Shown one piece after another: positions 46,202-55,140 of a DNA stretch of 64,000 bases. Source of the stretch: Shewanella salipaludis (lineage in GTDB: Bacteria > Pseudomonadota > Gammaproteobacteria > Enterobacterales > Shewanellaceae); contig NZ_JAAXYH010000007.1 of the NCBI RefSeq assembly GCF_012911865.1, positions 157,213 through 221,212 of the forward strand, given 5' to 3'. Below the pieces are notes generated by a model. The model was not told where the DNA came from, ran no database searches, and saw only the letters and a program-made list of their open reading frames with translations. Numbering within the stretch: position 1 is the stretch's first letter; every line of letters begins with the position of its first letter. The position numbers and the translations under genes were made by a program.

Positions 46202-46542
46202 GTCGGCGCCATGGCGAGCATGCCGGCGGCGCATTGCAGGCCCTGGTGGCTGCAATCCGGCACCTGTGCCTTTGAAGTTCAGGGAAAAAGTGCCGCTAAA
46301 AATAGATTGGCATATATTGTCTTAGATGCTTAAATGGCCGTCTATGGCATAGGATTTTTCGCCTGCGGCCTCAGGGCTGAGATAGAGAGTGGGCTTGGAA
46401 ACGAGCCGGGCGTGTGTGCCGGCCAAGGTCAGTACCGGCCTTAAGCGCAAATTTCTCCGGGTGTTATCCGCAATAAGGGCAGGGACTGACTCTTATTTTG
46501 GTAAGCGAGCGCAGTAGCTTCTGCACATTAAGAGTTCATCAG
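46202..46542. other. Gene-free region downstream of the chemoreceptor
   Basis: 340 bp without a supportable gene. It should contain the promoter of the small gene at 46543; TTGGCATATATTG near 46307 is AT-rich but not convincing. Confidence 0.5.
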
Positions 46543-46764
46543 ATGCAAGATAAACAGACTGTTACAGTGTTATATTACGATTTTCCCGCAGGGCTCGTCA
46601 TGCATAATGTCGTGCTCAAGGACTTGCCCGTCAGCGAGCAGGGCAGGGTATTGATCCCGGCGGCATTTCGCGAGGGCAAATCCATAGTGGCGATCATGGA
46701 AGGCGAGTGCAAGATGCTGAATTCTCTGGGAGAGCGGGTGTTCGCCAAGTCGGATATCGCCTGA
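46543..46764 (+). CDS. TIGR02922-like small protein, unknown function
   Basis: 73-residue acidic-to-neutral protein, MQDKQTVTVLYYDFPAGLVMHNVVLKDLP and so on, resembling the small TIGR02922 family known from Shewanella and Colwellia. Its function is not known. It has no signal peptide or membrane segment, so it is probably cytosolic. ATG 46543 is preferred; the frame extends to 46498 with no ribosome site. A weak terminator follows at 46777. Confidence 0.75.
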   Translation: MQDKQTVTVLYYDFPAGLVMHNVVLKDLPVSEQGRVLIPAAFREGKSIVAIMEGECKMLNSLGERVFAKSDIA

Positions 46765-46776
46765 TTTCCTGCTCTT

Positions 46777-46799
46777 ATGGGGCATGTTTACTGCCCCAT
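46777..46799 (+). terminator. Hairpin after the TIGR02922-like gene
   Basis: ATGGGGCA-TGTTTAC-TGCCCCAT, followed by T only twice, so a weak terminator. Confidence 0.5.
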
Positions 46800-46943
46800 T
46801 CCGACAGCCTCTGCTCCGACTTTACTGCTCCATTCCGAGTGCCTCTACTCCGACAGCTCTGGCTGCGGCCAGCCTGATCCCGGCCGCTTCCCAGCTAAGC
46901 GCAGCTAAACACATCTAAACACAGCTAAACACAGCTAAGCACA
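46785..46943. repeat. Repetitive stretch next to the tetR stop codon
   Basis: A 30-bp imperfect direct repeat (CTGCCCCATTCCGACAGCCT-like and CTGCTCCATTCCGAGTGCCT-like) is followed by five copies of a 10-mer close to ACAGCTAAAC (46891-46940). The last copy overlaps the tetR stop. Confidence 0.75.
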
Positions 46944-47516
46944 TACGTCCCGATACAGCTGCTCCGCCAGTTGTTGCAGTGTATCCGGTGCCGGGTGGGT
47001 GTGTGCATAGGTCCTCAGGCCGTAAATTCCCATCACCAGGTAACGTGCCAGATGCTCGGCGTCCTTGTCTTTAGCCAACTCCTCATTGTGCTGGGCACGG
47101 CGCAATTGCGCCGCCAGTCCCTGACGCCAGCTGTCCAGGTGGCTGGAGAGTATCTGTTGCACTTCCTCATCCTGCTCCGCCACTTCGTTCAGCGCCTTGG
47201 TCAGCAGGCAGGCCTGGGCGGCATCGCAGCTGATGCATTCCTTCACTATGCCGTCCAGGTACGACTTCAAGTTGCTCAGTACCGGGTGGCCGTTGCTAAA
47301 GACAGCGGCAAACTGAGCCTCCCTGTCGAGGCGATACTGCTCTATGGCGGCCAGCAGCAGGCCGCGCTTATTCTCAAATGCGCAATAGATGGAGCCCGGG
47401 TGCAGCCCGGTAGCCTGGGTCAGATCCTGCATGCTGGTCTTGGTATAGCCCTTGTGCATGAAGGCCGTCATGGCGGCCCTGAGCACCTGTTCTCGATCGA
47501 ATTCCGCGTTTCGCAT
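46935..47516 (-). CDS. TetR-family transcriptional regulator
   Basis: 193-residue repressor with N-terminal helix-turn-helix (FMHKGYTKTSMQDLTQATGLHPGSIYCAFENKRGLL) and a C-terminal ligand domain containing several cysteines (ISCDAAQACLL and DVCA). It is divergent from an old-yellow-enzyme gene. Three palindromic sites lie between the two, so it most likely represses both. The cysteine pattern fits NemR-like sensing of electrophiles, by analogy only. Confidence 0.92.
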   Translation of the reverse strand: MRNAEFDREQVLRAAMTAFMHKGYTKTSMQDLTQATGLHPGSIYCAFENKRGLLLAAIEQYRLDREAQFAAVFSNGHPVLSNLKSYLDGIVKECISCDAAQACLLTKALNEVAEQDEEVQQILSSHLDSWRQGLAAQLRRAQHNEELAKDKDAEHLARYLVMGIYGLRTYAHTHPAPDTLQQLAEQLYRDVCA

Positions 47517-47564
47517 CTTAGCCTTCTGGAGCCGGGAAAATGGTTTGGCTCAATTCTACTCCAT

Positions 47565-47580
47565 TTGAATGACGATTCAA
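47565..47580. promoter_or_regulatory. Putative TetR operator 1
   Basis: TTGAATGACGATTCAA, an inverted repeat with TTGAAT / ATTCAA half-sites; first of three in the divergent gap. Confidence 0.8.
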
Positions 47581-47587
47581 AAACAAC

Positions 47588-47603
47588 TTGAATGAGCATT
47601 CAA
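47588..47603. promoter_or_regulatory. Putative TetR operator 2
   Basis: TTGAATGAGCATTCAA, near-perfect palindrome 23 bp after operator 1. Confidence 0.82.
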
Positions 47604-47615
47604 ATAAGAATAATC

Positions 47616-47631
47616 TTGAACGCACATTCAA
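47616..47631. promoter_or_regulatory. Putative TetR operator 3
   Basis: TTGAACGCACATTCAA, a weaker palindrome 28 bp after operator 2 and directly before the ribosome site of the ene-reductase gene. Confidence 0.72.
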
Positions 47632-47645
47632 GAATGGAGCCTGCT

Positions 47646-48689
47646 ATGATTGACAACTTATTTCAACCCTATGCCCTGAACGACAGCCTGAGTCTGAACA
47701 ACCGCATCCTGATGGCGCCTCTGACGCGCTGCATGGCCGACGATGAGCTGGTGCCAACCCAGGCCATGGCCGAGTATTATGCCCGCCGCGCCGAGGCGGG
47801 TCTCATCATCAGTGAGGCCACCATCATACGTCCCGACGCTCAGGGATATCCAAACACGCCCGGCTTGTTTACCCAGGCGCAGATCGCCGGCTGGCGGCTG
47901 GTGACGGATGCGGTGCACCAAAATGGCGGTAAGATTTTTGCCCAGCTGTGGCACACGGGCCGGGTGGCACATCCGCATTTCTTCGGTGGCGGGGATGTGT
48001 TGGCCCCCTCTGCCGTGGGTGTCGAAGGCAGCGTGCCCAGGATGCGTGAACTGACTTATGTCACCCCCAAGGCGGTGACCCATGAGGATATGGCTCAGCT
48101 GGTGCAGGACTATGCCCAGGCGGCGGCCAACGCCATAGATGCCGGCTTCGATGGTGTCGAAATCCATGGTGCCAATGGCTACCTTGTCGATGAGTTCCTG
48201 CATTACGATAGCAATCGTCGTGAAGACGAATATGGCGGCAGCCCGGAGAAGATGGCGCGTTTCCCCCTCGAAGTCGTGGATGCCGTCATAGCCCGTATCG
48301 GTGGCGACAGAACCGGCCTGAGGATCTCGCCGGCAGCCTACTTCAACATGGCGACGGACGGCCGGGATCGCGCGGTATTCGATTATCTCTTGCCCCAGTT
48401 GGAGCAACGTCAGTTGGCTTTCCTGCACATAGGCATCTTCGATGACAGCATGGAATTTGCCTACCTGGATGGCCGGGTATCGGATTATGTGCGTGCCAAC
48501 TATGGCAACACCTTGGTCGGTGTCGGCAGCTATACGGCGCAAAGCGCCAATGATGCCATAGGTGCCGACAGGTTCGATCTGATCGCCATAGGCCGTCCCT
48601 TCATCGCCAATCCCGACTATGTGGCCAAGGTGCGCAGCGGCGCCGATCTGGTGGAGTATGCCGACAGTATGCTGACCAGCCTGGTCTAA
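47646..48689 (+). CDS. Alkene reductase (old yellow enzyme family)
   Basis: 347-residue FMN-dependent ene-reductase of the NemA/OYE type that reduces activated C=C bonds and electrophilic compounds with NAD(P)H. Signatures are APLTRCMA, FAQLWHTGRVAHP, the HGANGYLVDEFLHYDSNRREDEYGGS active-site segment and AAYFNMATDG. ATG 47646 with GGAG upstream is chosen over in-frame 47592, which would cross an operator. Expression is probably controlled by the divergent TetR regulator. Confidence 0.94.
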   Translation: MIDNLFQPYALNDSLSLNNRILMAPLTRCMADDELVPTQAMAEYYARRAEAGLIISEATIIRPDAQGYPNTPGLFTQAQIAGWRLVTDAVHQNGGKIFAQLWHTGRVAHPHFFGGGDVLAPSAVGVEGSVPRMRELTYVTPKAVTHEDMAQLVQDYAQAAANAIDAGFDGVEIHGANGYLVDEFLHYDSNRREDEYGGSPEKMARFPLEVVDAVIARIGGDRTGLRISPAAYFNMATDGRDRAVFDYLLPQLEQRQLAFLHIGIFDDSMEFAYLDGRVSDYVRANYGNTLVGVGSYTAQSANDAIGADRFDLIAIGRPFIANPDYVAKVRSGADLVEYADSMLTSLV

Positions 48690-48740
48690 CGCCAGGCGGA
48701 TAGACATCAGGGATTGGGTTTGCAGCGGCATTCCCACATC

Positions 48741-48769
48741 AAGCGGCTTAACCTTGGGTTAAGCCGCTT
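48741..48769. terminator. Terminator hairpin after the ene-reductase gene
   Basis: AAGCGGCTTAACC-TTG-GGTTAAGCCGCTT, a 13-bp stem 52 bp after the stop; no T-tract. Confidence 0.65.
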
Positions 48770-48822
48770 GTCGGCTTCGACCTAGACCTAGACCTCAGGG
48801 GTAGGAGTGGTGAGCCGCCATA

Positions 48823-48858
48823 AAGAGCGAGGGCTAACCTGAGTTAGCCCTCGCTCTT
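48823..48858. terminator. Long hairpin between ene-reductase and ohr
   Basis: AAGAGCGAGGGCTAAC-CTGA-GTTAGCCCTCGCTCTT, a 16-bp perfect stem lying 46 bp beyond the ohr stop on the minus strand. Together with 48741 it insulates the convergent genes. Confidence 0.75.
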
Positions 48859-48903
48859 CTGCTTGCCGGTGGCGGGGTCGCCCCCCGGGCCAAGACAGTC
48901 GTC

Positions 48904-49326
48904 TCAGACGAGTTTCAGTTCGACGCCTATGTTGCCACGGGTGGCGTTCGAGTAAGGACATACCTGATGTGCCTTCTCGACTAAGGCGCGTGCCGCTTCG
49001 GGCGCCATTCCCGGCAAATTGATGTGCAGCTCGACATCGATACCGAAACCCACTCCCTTGGTATTGGCGCCTATGCCAACCAGGCCTGTGACACTCAGGT
49101 CCGGGCTGAGGCGGATTTTTTCCTGGCCGGCGACAAATTTCATCGCGCCGATGAAACAGGCCGAGTAGCCGGCGGCAAACAGCTGCTCAGGATTGGTGCC
49201 TTCACCACCTGCGCCACCCAGTTCTTTCGGGGTGCTGAGTTTCACCGCCAGTTTGTTGTCCGATGAGGTCGAAGTGCCGTCGCGGCCACCGGTAGAAGTC
49301 GCAGTTGCTCTGTATAAAATGTCCAT
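48904..49326 (-). CDS. ohr: Organic hydroperoxide resistance protein
   Basis: 140-residue thiol peroxidase that reduces organic and lipid hydroperoxides. The two catalytic cysteines are Cys57 (YSACFIGAM) and Cys123 ([11 protein letters not shown]), with the catalytic Arg15 and Glu47 expected of Ohr. Homologous to OsmC but closer to Ohr because of [21 protein letters not shown] 49326 is used. The OhrR-like regulator gene lies just upstream on the same strand, so ohrR-ohr is a unit with a terminator between. Confidence 0.94.
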   Translation of the reverse strand: MDILYRATATSTGGRDGTSTSSDNKLAVKLSTPKELGGAGGEGTNPEQLFAAGYSACFIGAMKFVAGQEKIRLSPDLSVTGLVGIGANTKGVGFGIDVELHINLPGMAPEAARALVEKAHQVCPYSNATRGNIGVELKLV

Positions 49327-49428
49327 GCCTATCACCTATGGGTTGGAAGAGACGAAGATGCAATGCAACATATTCGTCCCAAGTTAATTGCTATCAATTG
49401 TTTATCGCAATAACTATATGGTTAAAAG

Positions 49429-49448
49429 AAAAGGGTCGCTGAACCCTT
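49429..49448 (-). terminator. Terminator between ohrR and ohr
   Basis: On the minus strand AAGGGT-TCAGCG-ACCCTT is followed by TTCTTTT. It would uncouple ohr from ohrR transcription. Confidence 0.6.
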
Positions 49449-49486
49449 GCAATAAGACTATCGCGATATTTAATTGCGTGCAATGT

Positions 49487-49978
49487 TTATTTGATGCTTT
49501 TCTGCAACTTGTTGCGTAATAGATCGAGTTTAACTTTAAGATCAATAACATCAGGAATGGCCAAACCACATTGTTCGGCGATGCAGAGATTGATCTGCTT
49601 GGCGGCCTGCCGGAGACCTTGGCCTCTGTCCGTCAGTTGGATGTTGAGCTGACGTTCATCCTTGGCACTGCGTACCCTGAGAACCAAGCCATCGGCCTCG
49701 AGTCGTTTGATCACCGGGGTCAGGGCCCCGGACTGTTGTCCCAGCCTGGTCGCTATCTCCTTGAGGCTGATGGCATCTGCCTCCCACAGGACCAGCATGA
49801 CCAGGTATTGGGTGTAGGTCAGGCCGACGGCATCGAGCAGCGGCTTATAGAGCTGAGTCATGGCGAGCGAGCTAGAGTAGAGGGCGAAACAGAGTTGATT
49901 GTCGAGCAAGAGTTGCCCGTTCTTTTGCATGGACTTATTTTTCATAGACTTATTCTTAATAGACTTCTTCGGCATCAT
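49487..49978 (-). CDS. ohrR: MarR-family regulator, OhrR-like
   Basis: 163-residue winged-helix regulator with the conserved redox cysteine (Cys30 in NQLCFALYSSS) that senses organic hydroperoxides. YTQYLVMLVLWE, the helix-turn-helix SLKEIATRLGQQSGALTPVIKRLEADGLV and the wing RSAKDERQLNIQLT are typical. Single-cysteine versus two-cysteine type cannot be decided, but another cysteine lies in NLCIAEQCGLA. The first 17 residues are an Lys/Asn/Ser/Met repeat, and the real start may be internal. Confidence 0.88.
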   Translation of the reverse strand: MMPKKSIKNKSMKNKSMQKNGQLLLDNQLCFALYSSSLAMTQLYKPLLDAVGLTYTQYLVMLVLWEADAISLKEIATRLGQQSGALTPVIKRLEADGLVLRVRSAKDERQLNIQLTDRGQGLRQAAKQINLCIAEQCGLAIPDVIDLKVKLDLLRNKLQKSIK

Positions 49979-50227
49979 TTTTCACATGGACTGCTTGCGC
50001 ATGGCTTTCGCCATTGGGTTGCTGTCGATGACCCGAGGCGCGCTGGGCTTGGTTGCCGGGTTTGGTTGCCTGGCGTGAACCCCCGTGACCCCAGAGTGGC
50101 GAGCGACTCGGCTCACTATAACAGTTATGTCCGCCGTTGCTTCAGGGGAATAGCTCATTCATCCCGGACTTGCCTCCTGGCGCGCCGGCATACTGTCTCA
50201 CAGCTGCTGCATTCCAGCCGGCGGCGG

Positions 50228-52648
50228 TCATTTTTTACGGCTCTTTTGGCGCAAGGCATCGAGTCTGGCCTGCGCCTGCCTGAGGGCCGCGCCATAGTCG
50301 GGCACATAGTCGGGCACATAGCTTTGCCCTTGTTCGGCCGGCTTGCCGGTGAGAATGGCGATCGCATCCATCACATGGGTCACTGTCCAGATGTGGAACT
50401 CGCCGCGGGTGACAGCTTCGACCAGGTCTTTGCGCAGCATCAGGTTGTTGCTGTTGGCCTTGGGGATGATCACCCCCTGGCTGGCTTGCCGTCCCTTGAT
50501 GACGCAGACGTCGAAGAAGCCTTCTATCTTCTCGTTGATGCCGCCTATGGGTTGGGATTCGCCAAATTGATTCATGGAACCTGTGATGGCCACATCCTGG
50601 CGCAGGGGCAATTCGGCGTAGGCCGAGATGATGGCGCAACACTCGGCCATGGAGGCACTGTCACCATCGACGCCGCCGTAGGATTGTTCGAATGTCAGAT
50701 GGGTCGTCAGGGGGATGGGAGCGGTTTTCCCCAGTATGGAGGCCAGGTAGGCGGATAAGATCATCACCCCCTTGGAGTGTATGTGTCCACCCAGTTTGGC
50801 CCTGCGCTCTATGTCCAGCACTTCCCCCTTGCCGAAGGCCGTGGTGGCGGTGATCCTGTTGGGAACACCGAATTGGTGATCTGCGGTGGCGATCACCGAC
50901 AGGGCATTGATCTGACCTACCACCGCATCCTGGGTATCGAGCAGTGTGGTGCCATTGATGAAGTTTTCCATGACATTGTCCTGCAGGCGGCTGACTCTGA
51001 GCCTGTGCTGTCGCAACGCCTGCTCCACATGCTCGGCCTGGATGCGTTCGGCCCCCTTGCTGCGGGCACAATAGTTGGTTTCCCGCAGCAGGTTAGCGAT
51101 ATTGGACGAGTGCAGCGACAGCTTGGTCTGATCTTCGGCTTGGCGTGAACTGTATTCTATGATCCTGGCGATGGCGGCGCGGTCGCAGTGCAGCATGGCG
51201 TTGTCGTGCACTATGCTGGAGATAAACCTGGCATATTGGGCCTCGGATGCATCCGTGCGTGGCATCACATCTTCGAAATCTGCCGTGACCTTGAACAGCT
51301 CGCTGAAGTCGGGATCATAATGCTGCAACAGTTGGTAGGTCTGATAATCGCCGAAGAGGATGATCTTCACGTCCAGGGGGATGGGCTCGGGATCCAGGGA
51401 GATGGTGCCGGACAGGGATATCTCGCGTTCCAGCGAACTCAAGTCCAGCTGGCGGGATCTCAGTGCCCGTTTCAGTCCATCCCAGACGTAGGGGCGTTCC
51501 AATACCTTGACCGCATCCATCAGCAGCACGCCCCCATTGGCCCTATGCAGGCTGCCGGGGCGGATCAGTGAGAAATCGGTAAACACTGTGCCCCTGAAGG
51601 TGGTGGTCTCTATGTAGCCGAACAGGCTATGATAATTGGGGCTCTCCTCCACCACTATCGGTAACTGTTGCTGCTCCTGGCTGACCAGCACATTCACCTG
51701 GTAGCGCCTGGGCATCTTCTTGTCCAGGGCCGCATAGGCCAACGCCAGTTGCTCCTCGCTCTCTTCGAGGAAGATATCCAGGTTCTCCAGTATGTCGGTC
51801 TGCATGCCGGTGAGGAAGGTACGCACCTCATGCTGATGTTTGTATTTGTCTTTTAACGGTTTGATGAAATGCGTCAGGACCTCCCTGGCGACATGCTCGT
51901 CGTGGGCTTGCTGCTTATCCGAGAACTCTTCTTCCCATTCGGTCAGTTGGCGTATGATGCCGCGCAGCTTGACCTCAAGTTCGGCTATGTTGGTTTCGCA
52001 GCGGTTGCGCTCGGCCTCGGATAGCTTGGCGAAGCTTTCCTCGGTATGTTCTTCCTCGCCATTCAGGGCGATCATCTGATACTCGCCCTGGCTGGTCAGG
52101 CTCAGGCTGATGCCTTTTTCCTTGGCCTCCTTGGTCAATTTCACCAGGGCGGCTTCCTGTTTTTGTGCCAGCTGGGTCTTGAGCTTATCGGCGCGGGTAT
52201 AGTACATCTCGTTGTCGAAGGCCAGCGGCAGGGCCTTGACCAGCCGCAACATCAACTTCTCTACGTCCTTCTTGAAGCCATTGGCGCTGCCGGCGGCGAG
52301 CTTGAGTACCCTGGGGCTGCGGGTGGCATCGAAATTCACCACATAGCACCAGTCATGCAGCGCCTTTTCCGTCAGTTTGAGACGGTTGAGATAACGCAGC
52401 ATCATGGTGCGCTTGCCCAGGCCATTCTGGCCCACGGCATAGATGTTATAACCTTTGTCCTTTATCCCCATGGCGAATTCGACCGCCTGCTGCGCCCTTT
52501 CCTGACCTATGATATCCGTCAGAGGTTGCAGATCTTGGGTCGATTGGTAGCCGCTGCCCAAGCCGCCGAGTCGTGAAGCCCGATACACTTGCTCCCCACT
52601 CAGGACCTCGATATTGCCTACATCCCCTTGCTTTCGCTGTTCAGGCAT
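50228..52648 (-). CDS. Lon-like ATP-dependent protease (S16 family)
   Basis: 806-residue protein of the Lon-related family (distinct from canonical LonA). An N-terminal AAA+ region has Walker A GQNGLGKRT (residues 73-81), with Arg before the Thr, and a long coiled-coil insert rich in Glu and Lys (about 150-290). The C-terminal S16 protease domain has the Ser664-Lys707 dyad in DGDSASMAE and GGINEKIEGFFD. The natural substrates are unknown. It stands alone on the minus strand, divergent from nfeD. Confidence 0.9.
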   Translation of the reverse strand: MPEQRKQGDVGNIEVLSGEQVYRASRLGGLGSGYQSTQDLQPLTDIIGQERAQQAVEFAMGIKDKGYNIYAVGQNGLGKRTMMLRYLNRLKLTEKALHDWCYVVNFDATRSPRVLKLAAGSANGFKKDVEKLMLRLVKALPLAFDNEMYYTRADKLKTQLAQKQEAALVKLTKEAKEKGISLSLTSQGEYQMIALNGEEEHTEESFAKLSEAERNRCETNIAELEVKLRGIIRQLTEWEEEFSDKQQAHDEHVAREVLTHFIKPLKDKYKHQHEVRTFLTGMQTDILENLDIFLEESEEQLALAYAALDKKMPRRYQVNVLVSQEQQQLPIVVEESPNYHSLFGYIETTTFRGTVFTDFSLIRPGSLHRANGGVLLMDAVKVLERPYVWDGLKRALRSRQLDLSSLEREISLSGTISLDPEPIPLDVKIILFGDYQTYQLLQHYDPDFSELFKVTADFEDVMPRTDASEAQYARFISSIVHDNAMLHCDRAAIARIIEYSSRQAEDQTKLSLHSSNIANLLRETNYCARSKGAERIQAEHVEQALRQHRLRVSRLQDNVMENFINGTTLLDTQDAVVGQINALSVIATADHQFGVPNRITATTAFGKGEVLDIERRAKLGGHIHSKGVMILSAYLASILGKTAPIPLTTHLTFEQSYGGVDGDSASMAECCAIISAYAELPLRQDVAITGSMNQFGESQPIGGINEKIEGFFDVCVIKGRQASQGVIIPKANSNNLMLRKDLVEAVTRGEFHIWTVTHVMDAIAILTGKPAEQGQSYVPDYVPDYGAALRQAQARLDALRQKSRKK

Positions 52649-52875
52649 AGGTGTTCCTTGTTATCTACCGCAATAATTCTATTCTAGACAATAAGATAGC
52701 CATGAGGTTAACGCAATCTTATTTATCCTGCGATCTCCTGACGCCATGGCCGTCAAGTTCATGTCGGCGCTGGTTTTTTCGGGGCCAGAGGGTCTCCGCG
52801 GAGCGAGGCGGCTTGCATTGGTCCAGCGACGGCTATACTTGAGTCAGGATTGTAAGCCGAGCGAGGCCGGCAAAC

Positions 52876-54243
52876 ATGCGCCAACATATAAAAAAGCTAT
52901 TTTGGATTGCGTTATTCATAGGAATAGGATTTCTCCTGTATTCCTCGTATGTTGGCGCGGCGCAGAATAAGGTTTACCTCTTGACCATAGATGGCGCCAT
53001 CAGCCCGGCCCATGCAGATTACTTCAGTCGTGGGCTGGATAAAGCCATAGAAGATGGCAGCCAGGCCGTGATCCTCAAGCTCAATACCCCAGGCGGCCTG
53101 GATAAGTCGATGCGCGAGATGATCCAGAAGATCCTCGACTCTCCCATTCCCATCATCATCTATGTTTCCCCCAAGGGAGCCCGCGCCGCCAGCGCCGGCA
53201 CTTATCTCATCTATGCCAGCCATGTGGCCGCCATGGCGCCGGCAACCAACCTGGGTTCGGCGACCCCAGTCAGTATCGGCATAGCGCCACCGACACCGGC
53301 CGATGAGAAAGACAAGGACAAAGACAAGGCGGCCCAGGCCGAGACGCCACCGACAGATGTGATGCAGAAGAAACAAGTCAACGATGCCAAGGCCTATATA
53401 CGCAGCCTGGCCCAGCTGCGTGGCCGCAACGAACAATGGGCGGTGGCGGCCGTGTCTGAGGCGGACAATATCTCGGCGCAGGAGGCGTTGGACAAGGGGG
53501 TGATAGAGCTGATTTCCTACGATACGGCCCAGCTGCTGGCGCAATTGGACGGACGTGAGGTCAATCTGGGGCAGAGGACGGTCCGTCTGGATCTCAAGCA
53601 GCCCGAGGTCATAGCCTATGACACGGATTGGCGTACCCGAATACTGGTCATAATTACCGATCCCAGCATAGCCTACTTGCTGCTGCTGGCGGGGATCTAT
53701 GGTCTGGTGTTCGAATTCCTCAATCCAGGGACCCTGTTGCCCGGGACCCTCGGCAGTATCTGCCTGTTGCTGGCCATGTATGCCTTCAACATGTTGCCCA
53801 TCAGCTTCGCCGGCTTGGCGCTCCTGCTGCTCGGGTTGGCCTTGATGGTCGCCGAGGCATTCGCCCCAAGTTTCGGGGTGCTGGGAATAGGGGGGATCTG
53901 TGCCTTCGCCCTGGGCTCCTTCATGCTGATGGATTCGAGCCTGCCCGGCTATCAGATAGCACCGGCATTGATCATCTCCATGACGGTTTTCAGCGCCGTG
54001 GTTGCCCTGTTCATGATCTCCATGATCATACGCGGGCGCAGCAGGCCCGTGGTCTCAGGGGATCAGGAACTGCTGCAACATGAGGCCGAAGTGATAGCGG
54101 ATTTCAAGGGCAGCGGCCGGGTGATGATCCGCGGGGAAGTATGGTTGGCCTTCAGCGAAGAGCCGCTGCAGCGCGGGCAGAAGGTCAAGGTGATCGGCAT
54201 AGATGGCTTAACACTTATGGTGACAAGGGAGAATGACTCATGA
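52876..54243 (+). CDS. NfeD-family membrane protease-like protein
   Basis: 455-residue protein with a signal/anchor helix, then a ClpP-like serine protease domain. The nucleophile is Ser106 in [13 protein letters not shown], preceded by [11 protein letters not shown]. Four transmembrane helices and a C-terminal OB-fold NfeD domain follow ([18 protein letters not shown]). An insertion rich in Asp and Lys (DEKDKDKDK) sits after the protease core. Its stop overlaps the slipin ATG (ATGA). NfeD with slipin is a known pair thought to cleave stomatin-like proteins in the membrane. Confidence 0.92.
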   Translation: MRQHIKKLFWIALFIGIGFLLYSSYVGAAQNKVYLLTIDGAISPAHADYFSRGLDKAIEDGSQAVILKLNTPGGLDKSMREMIQKILDSPIPIIIYVSPKGARAASAGTYLIYASHVAAMAPATNLGSATPVSIGIAPPTPADEKDKDKDKAAQAETPPTDVMQKKQVNDAKAYIRSLAQLRGRNEQWAVAAVSEADNISAQEALDKGVIELISYDTAQLLAQLDGREVNLGQRTVRLDLKQPEVIAYDTDWRTRILVIITDPSIAYLLLLAGIYGLVFEFLNPGTLLPGTLGSICLLLAMYAFNMLPISFAGLALLLLGLALMVAEAFAPSFGVLGIGGICAFALGSFMLMDSSLPGYQIAPALIISMTVFSAVVALFMISMIIRGRSRPVVSGDQELLQHEAEVIADFKGSGRVMIRGEVWLAFSEEPLQRGQKVKVIGIDGLTLMVTRENDS

Positions 54244-54980
54244 TGGCGCAAATCACAATACTGCTGATCTTTGGCGGGGTCCTGTTCTTGCTGAGCATGT
54301 TCCGTATCTTGCGGGAATATGAACGCGGGGTGATCTTCATGCTCGGGCGCTTCTATCGAGTCAAGGGCCCTGGGCTCATCATAGTGGTGCCCTTCATTCA
54401 ACAAATGGTGCGGGTGGGGTTGCGTACCGTGGTCATGGATGTGCCGCCCCAGGATGTGATCTCCAGGGACAATGTCTCGGTCAAGGTCAATGCGGTGATC
54501 TACTTCAGGGTGATGGATCCCCAGAAGGCCATCATCAATGTGGAGAATTTCCTCGATGCCACCAGTCAGTTGGCGCAGACGACCTTACGTTCCGTCCTGG
54601 GGCAGCATGAGCTGGACGAGATGCTGATCGCCAGGGATAGGCTCAATGCCGATGTGCAGGACATTCTCGATCGCCAGACAGATGGTTGGGGCATCAAGGT
54701 CGCCAATGTGGAAATTAAACACATAGATCTGGATGAAAGCATGATCCGCGCCATCGCCAAGCAGGCCGAAGCCGAGCGTGAGCGGCGCGCCAAGGTGATC
54801 CATGCCGAAGGTGAATTACAGGCCTCGGAGAAGCTGCTCCAGGCGGCTCAGGTGCTGGCCCAGCAGCCGGAGGCGATACAACTCAGGTACCTCAGTACCC
54901 TCAGCGATATTGGCCGGGACAAGAACTCGACCATAGTCTTTCCCATGCCGATCGACATCTTCAACCAGCTTAAGCGTTGA
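54240..54980 (+). CDS. Slipin (SPFH/band 7 membrane protein)
   Basis: 246-residue stomatin homologue: one N-terminal transmembrane helix, then the band 7 domain ([43 protein letters not shown]) and a charged coiled-coil ([19 protein letters not shown]). It oligomerises in membrane microdomains. ATG 54240 overlaps the nfeD stop by four bases, so both are co-translated. It is the likely protease partner or substrate of NfeD by analogy with archaeal stomatin operons. Confidence 0.93.
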   Translation: MMAQITILLIFGGVLFLLSMFRILREYERGVIFMLGRFYRVKGPGLIIVVPFIQQMVRVGLRTVVMDVPPQDVISRDNVSVKVNAVIYFRVMDPQKAIINVENFLDATSQLAQTTLRSVLGQHELDEMLIARDRLNADVQDILDRQTDGWGIKVANVEIKHIDLDESMIRAIAKQAEAERERRAKVIHAEGELQASEKLLQAAQVLAQQPEAIQLRYLSTLSDIGRDKNSTIVFPMPIDIFNQLKR

Positions 54981-55031
54981 TGCTCATGTCTGCTGACGCA
55001 GGTCAGCTTTGGGGTCAGCATCTGCATAGCC

Positions 55032-55057
55032 AGGCCTGCCCCATGGCAGGCCTTTTC
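55032..55057 (+). terminator. Terminator after the nfeD-slipin operon
   Basis: AGGCCTGCC-CCAT-GGCAGGCCT followed by TTTCTT. Confidence 0.82.
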
Positions 55058-55140
55058 TTCATCTTGAGATTAAAAAGTCTGCCGCTTCTGCTAAAATTCG
55101 CCGCACTCAGTTAACCGCCTGCTTTTCATTGTGAGTCCGT

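Noticed and set aside
47658..48737. 359-codon frame opposite the ene-reductase
   Set aside because: Antisense of a gene with a full OYE signature; nothing recognisable in the product.
49571..50758. 395-codon plus-strand frame across ohrR and the Lon-like gene
   Set aside because: It crosses two minus-strand genes and an intergenic gap, so it is an artefact.
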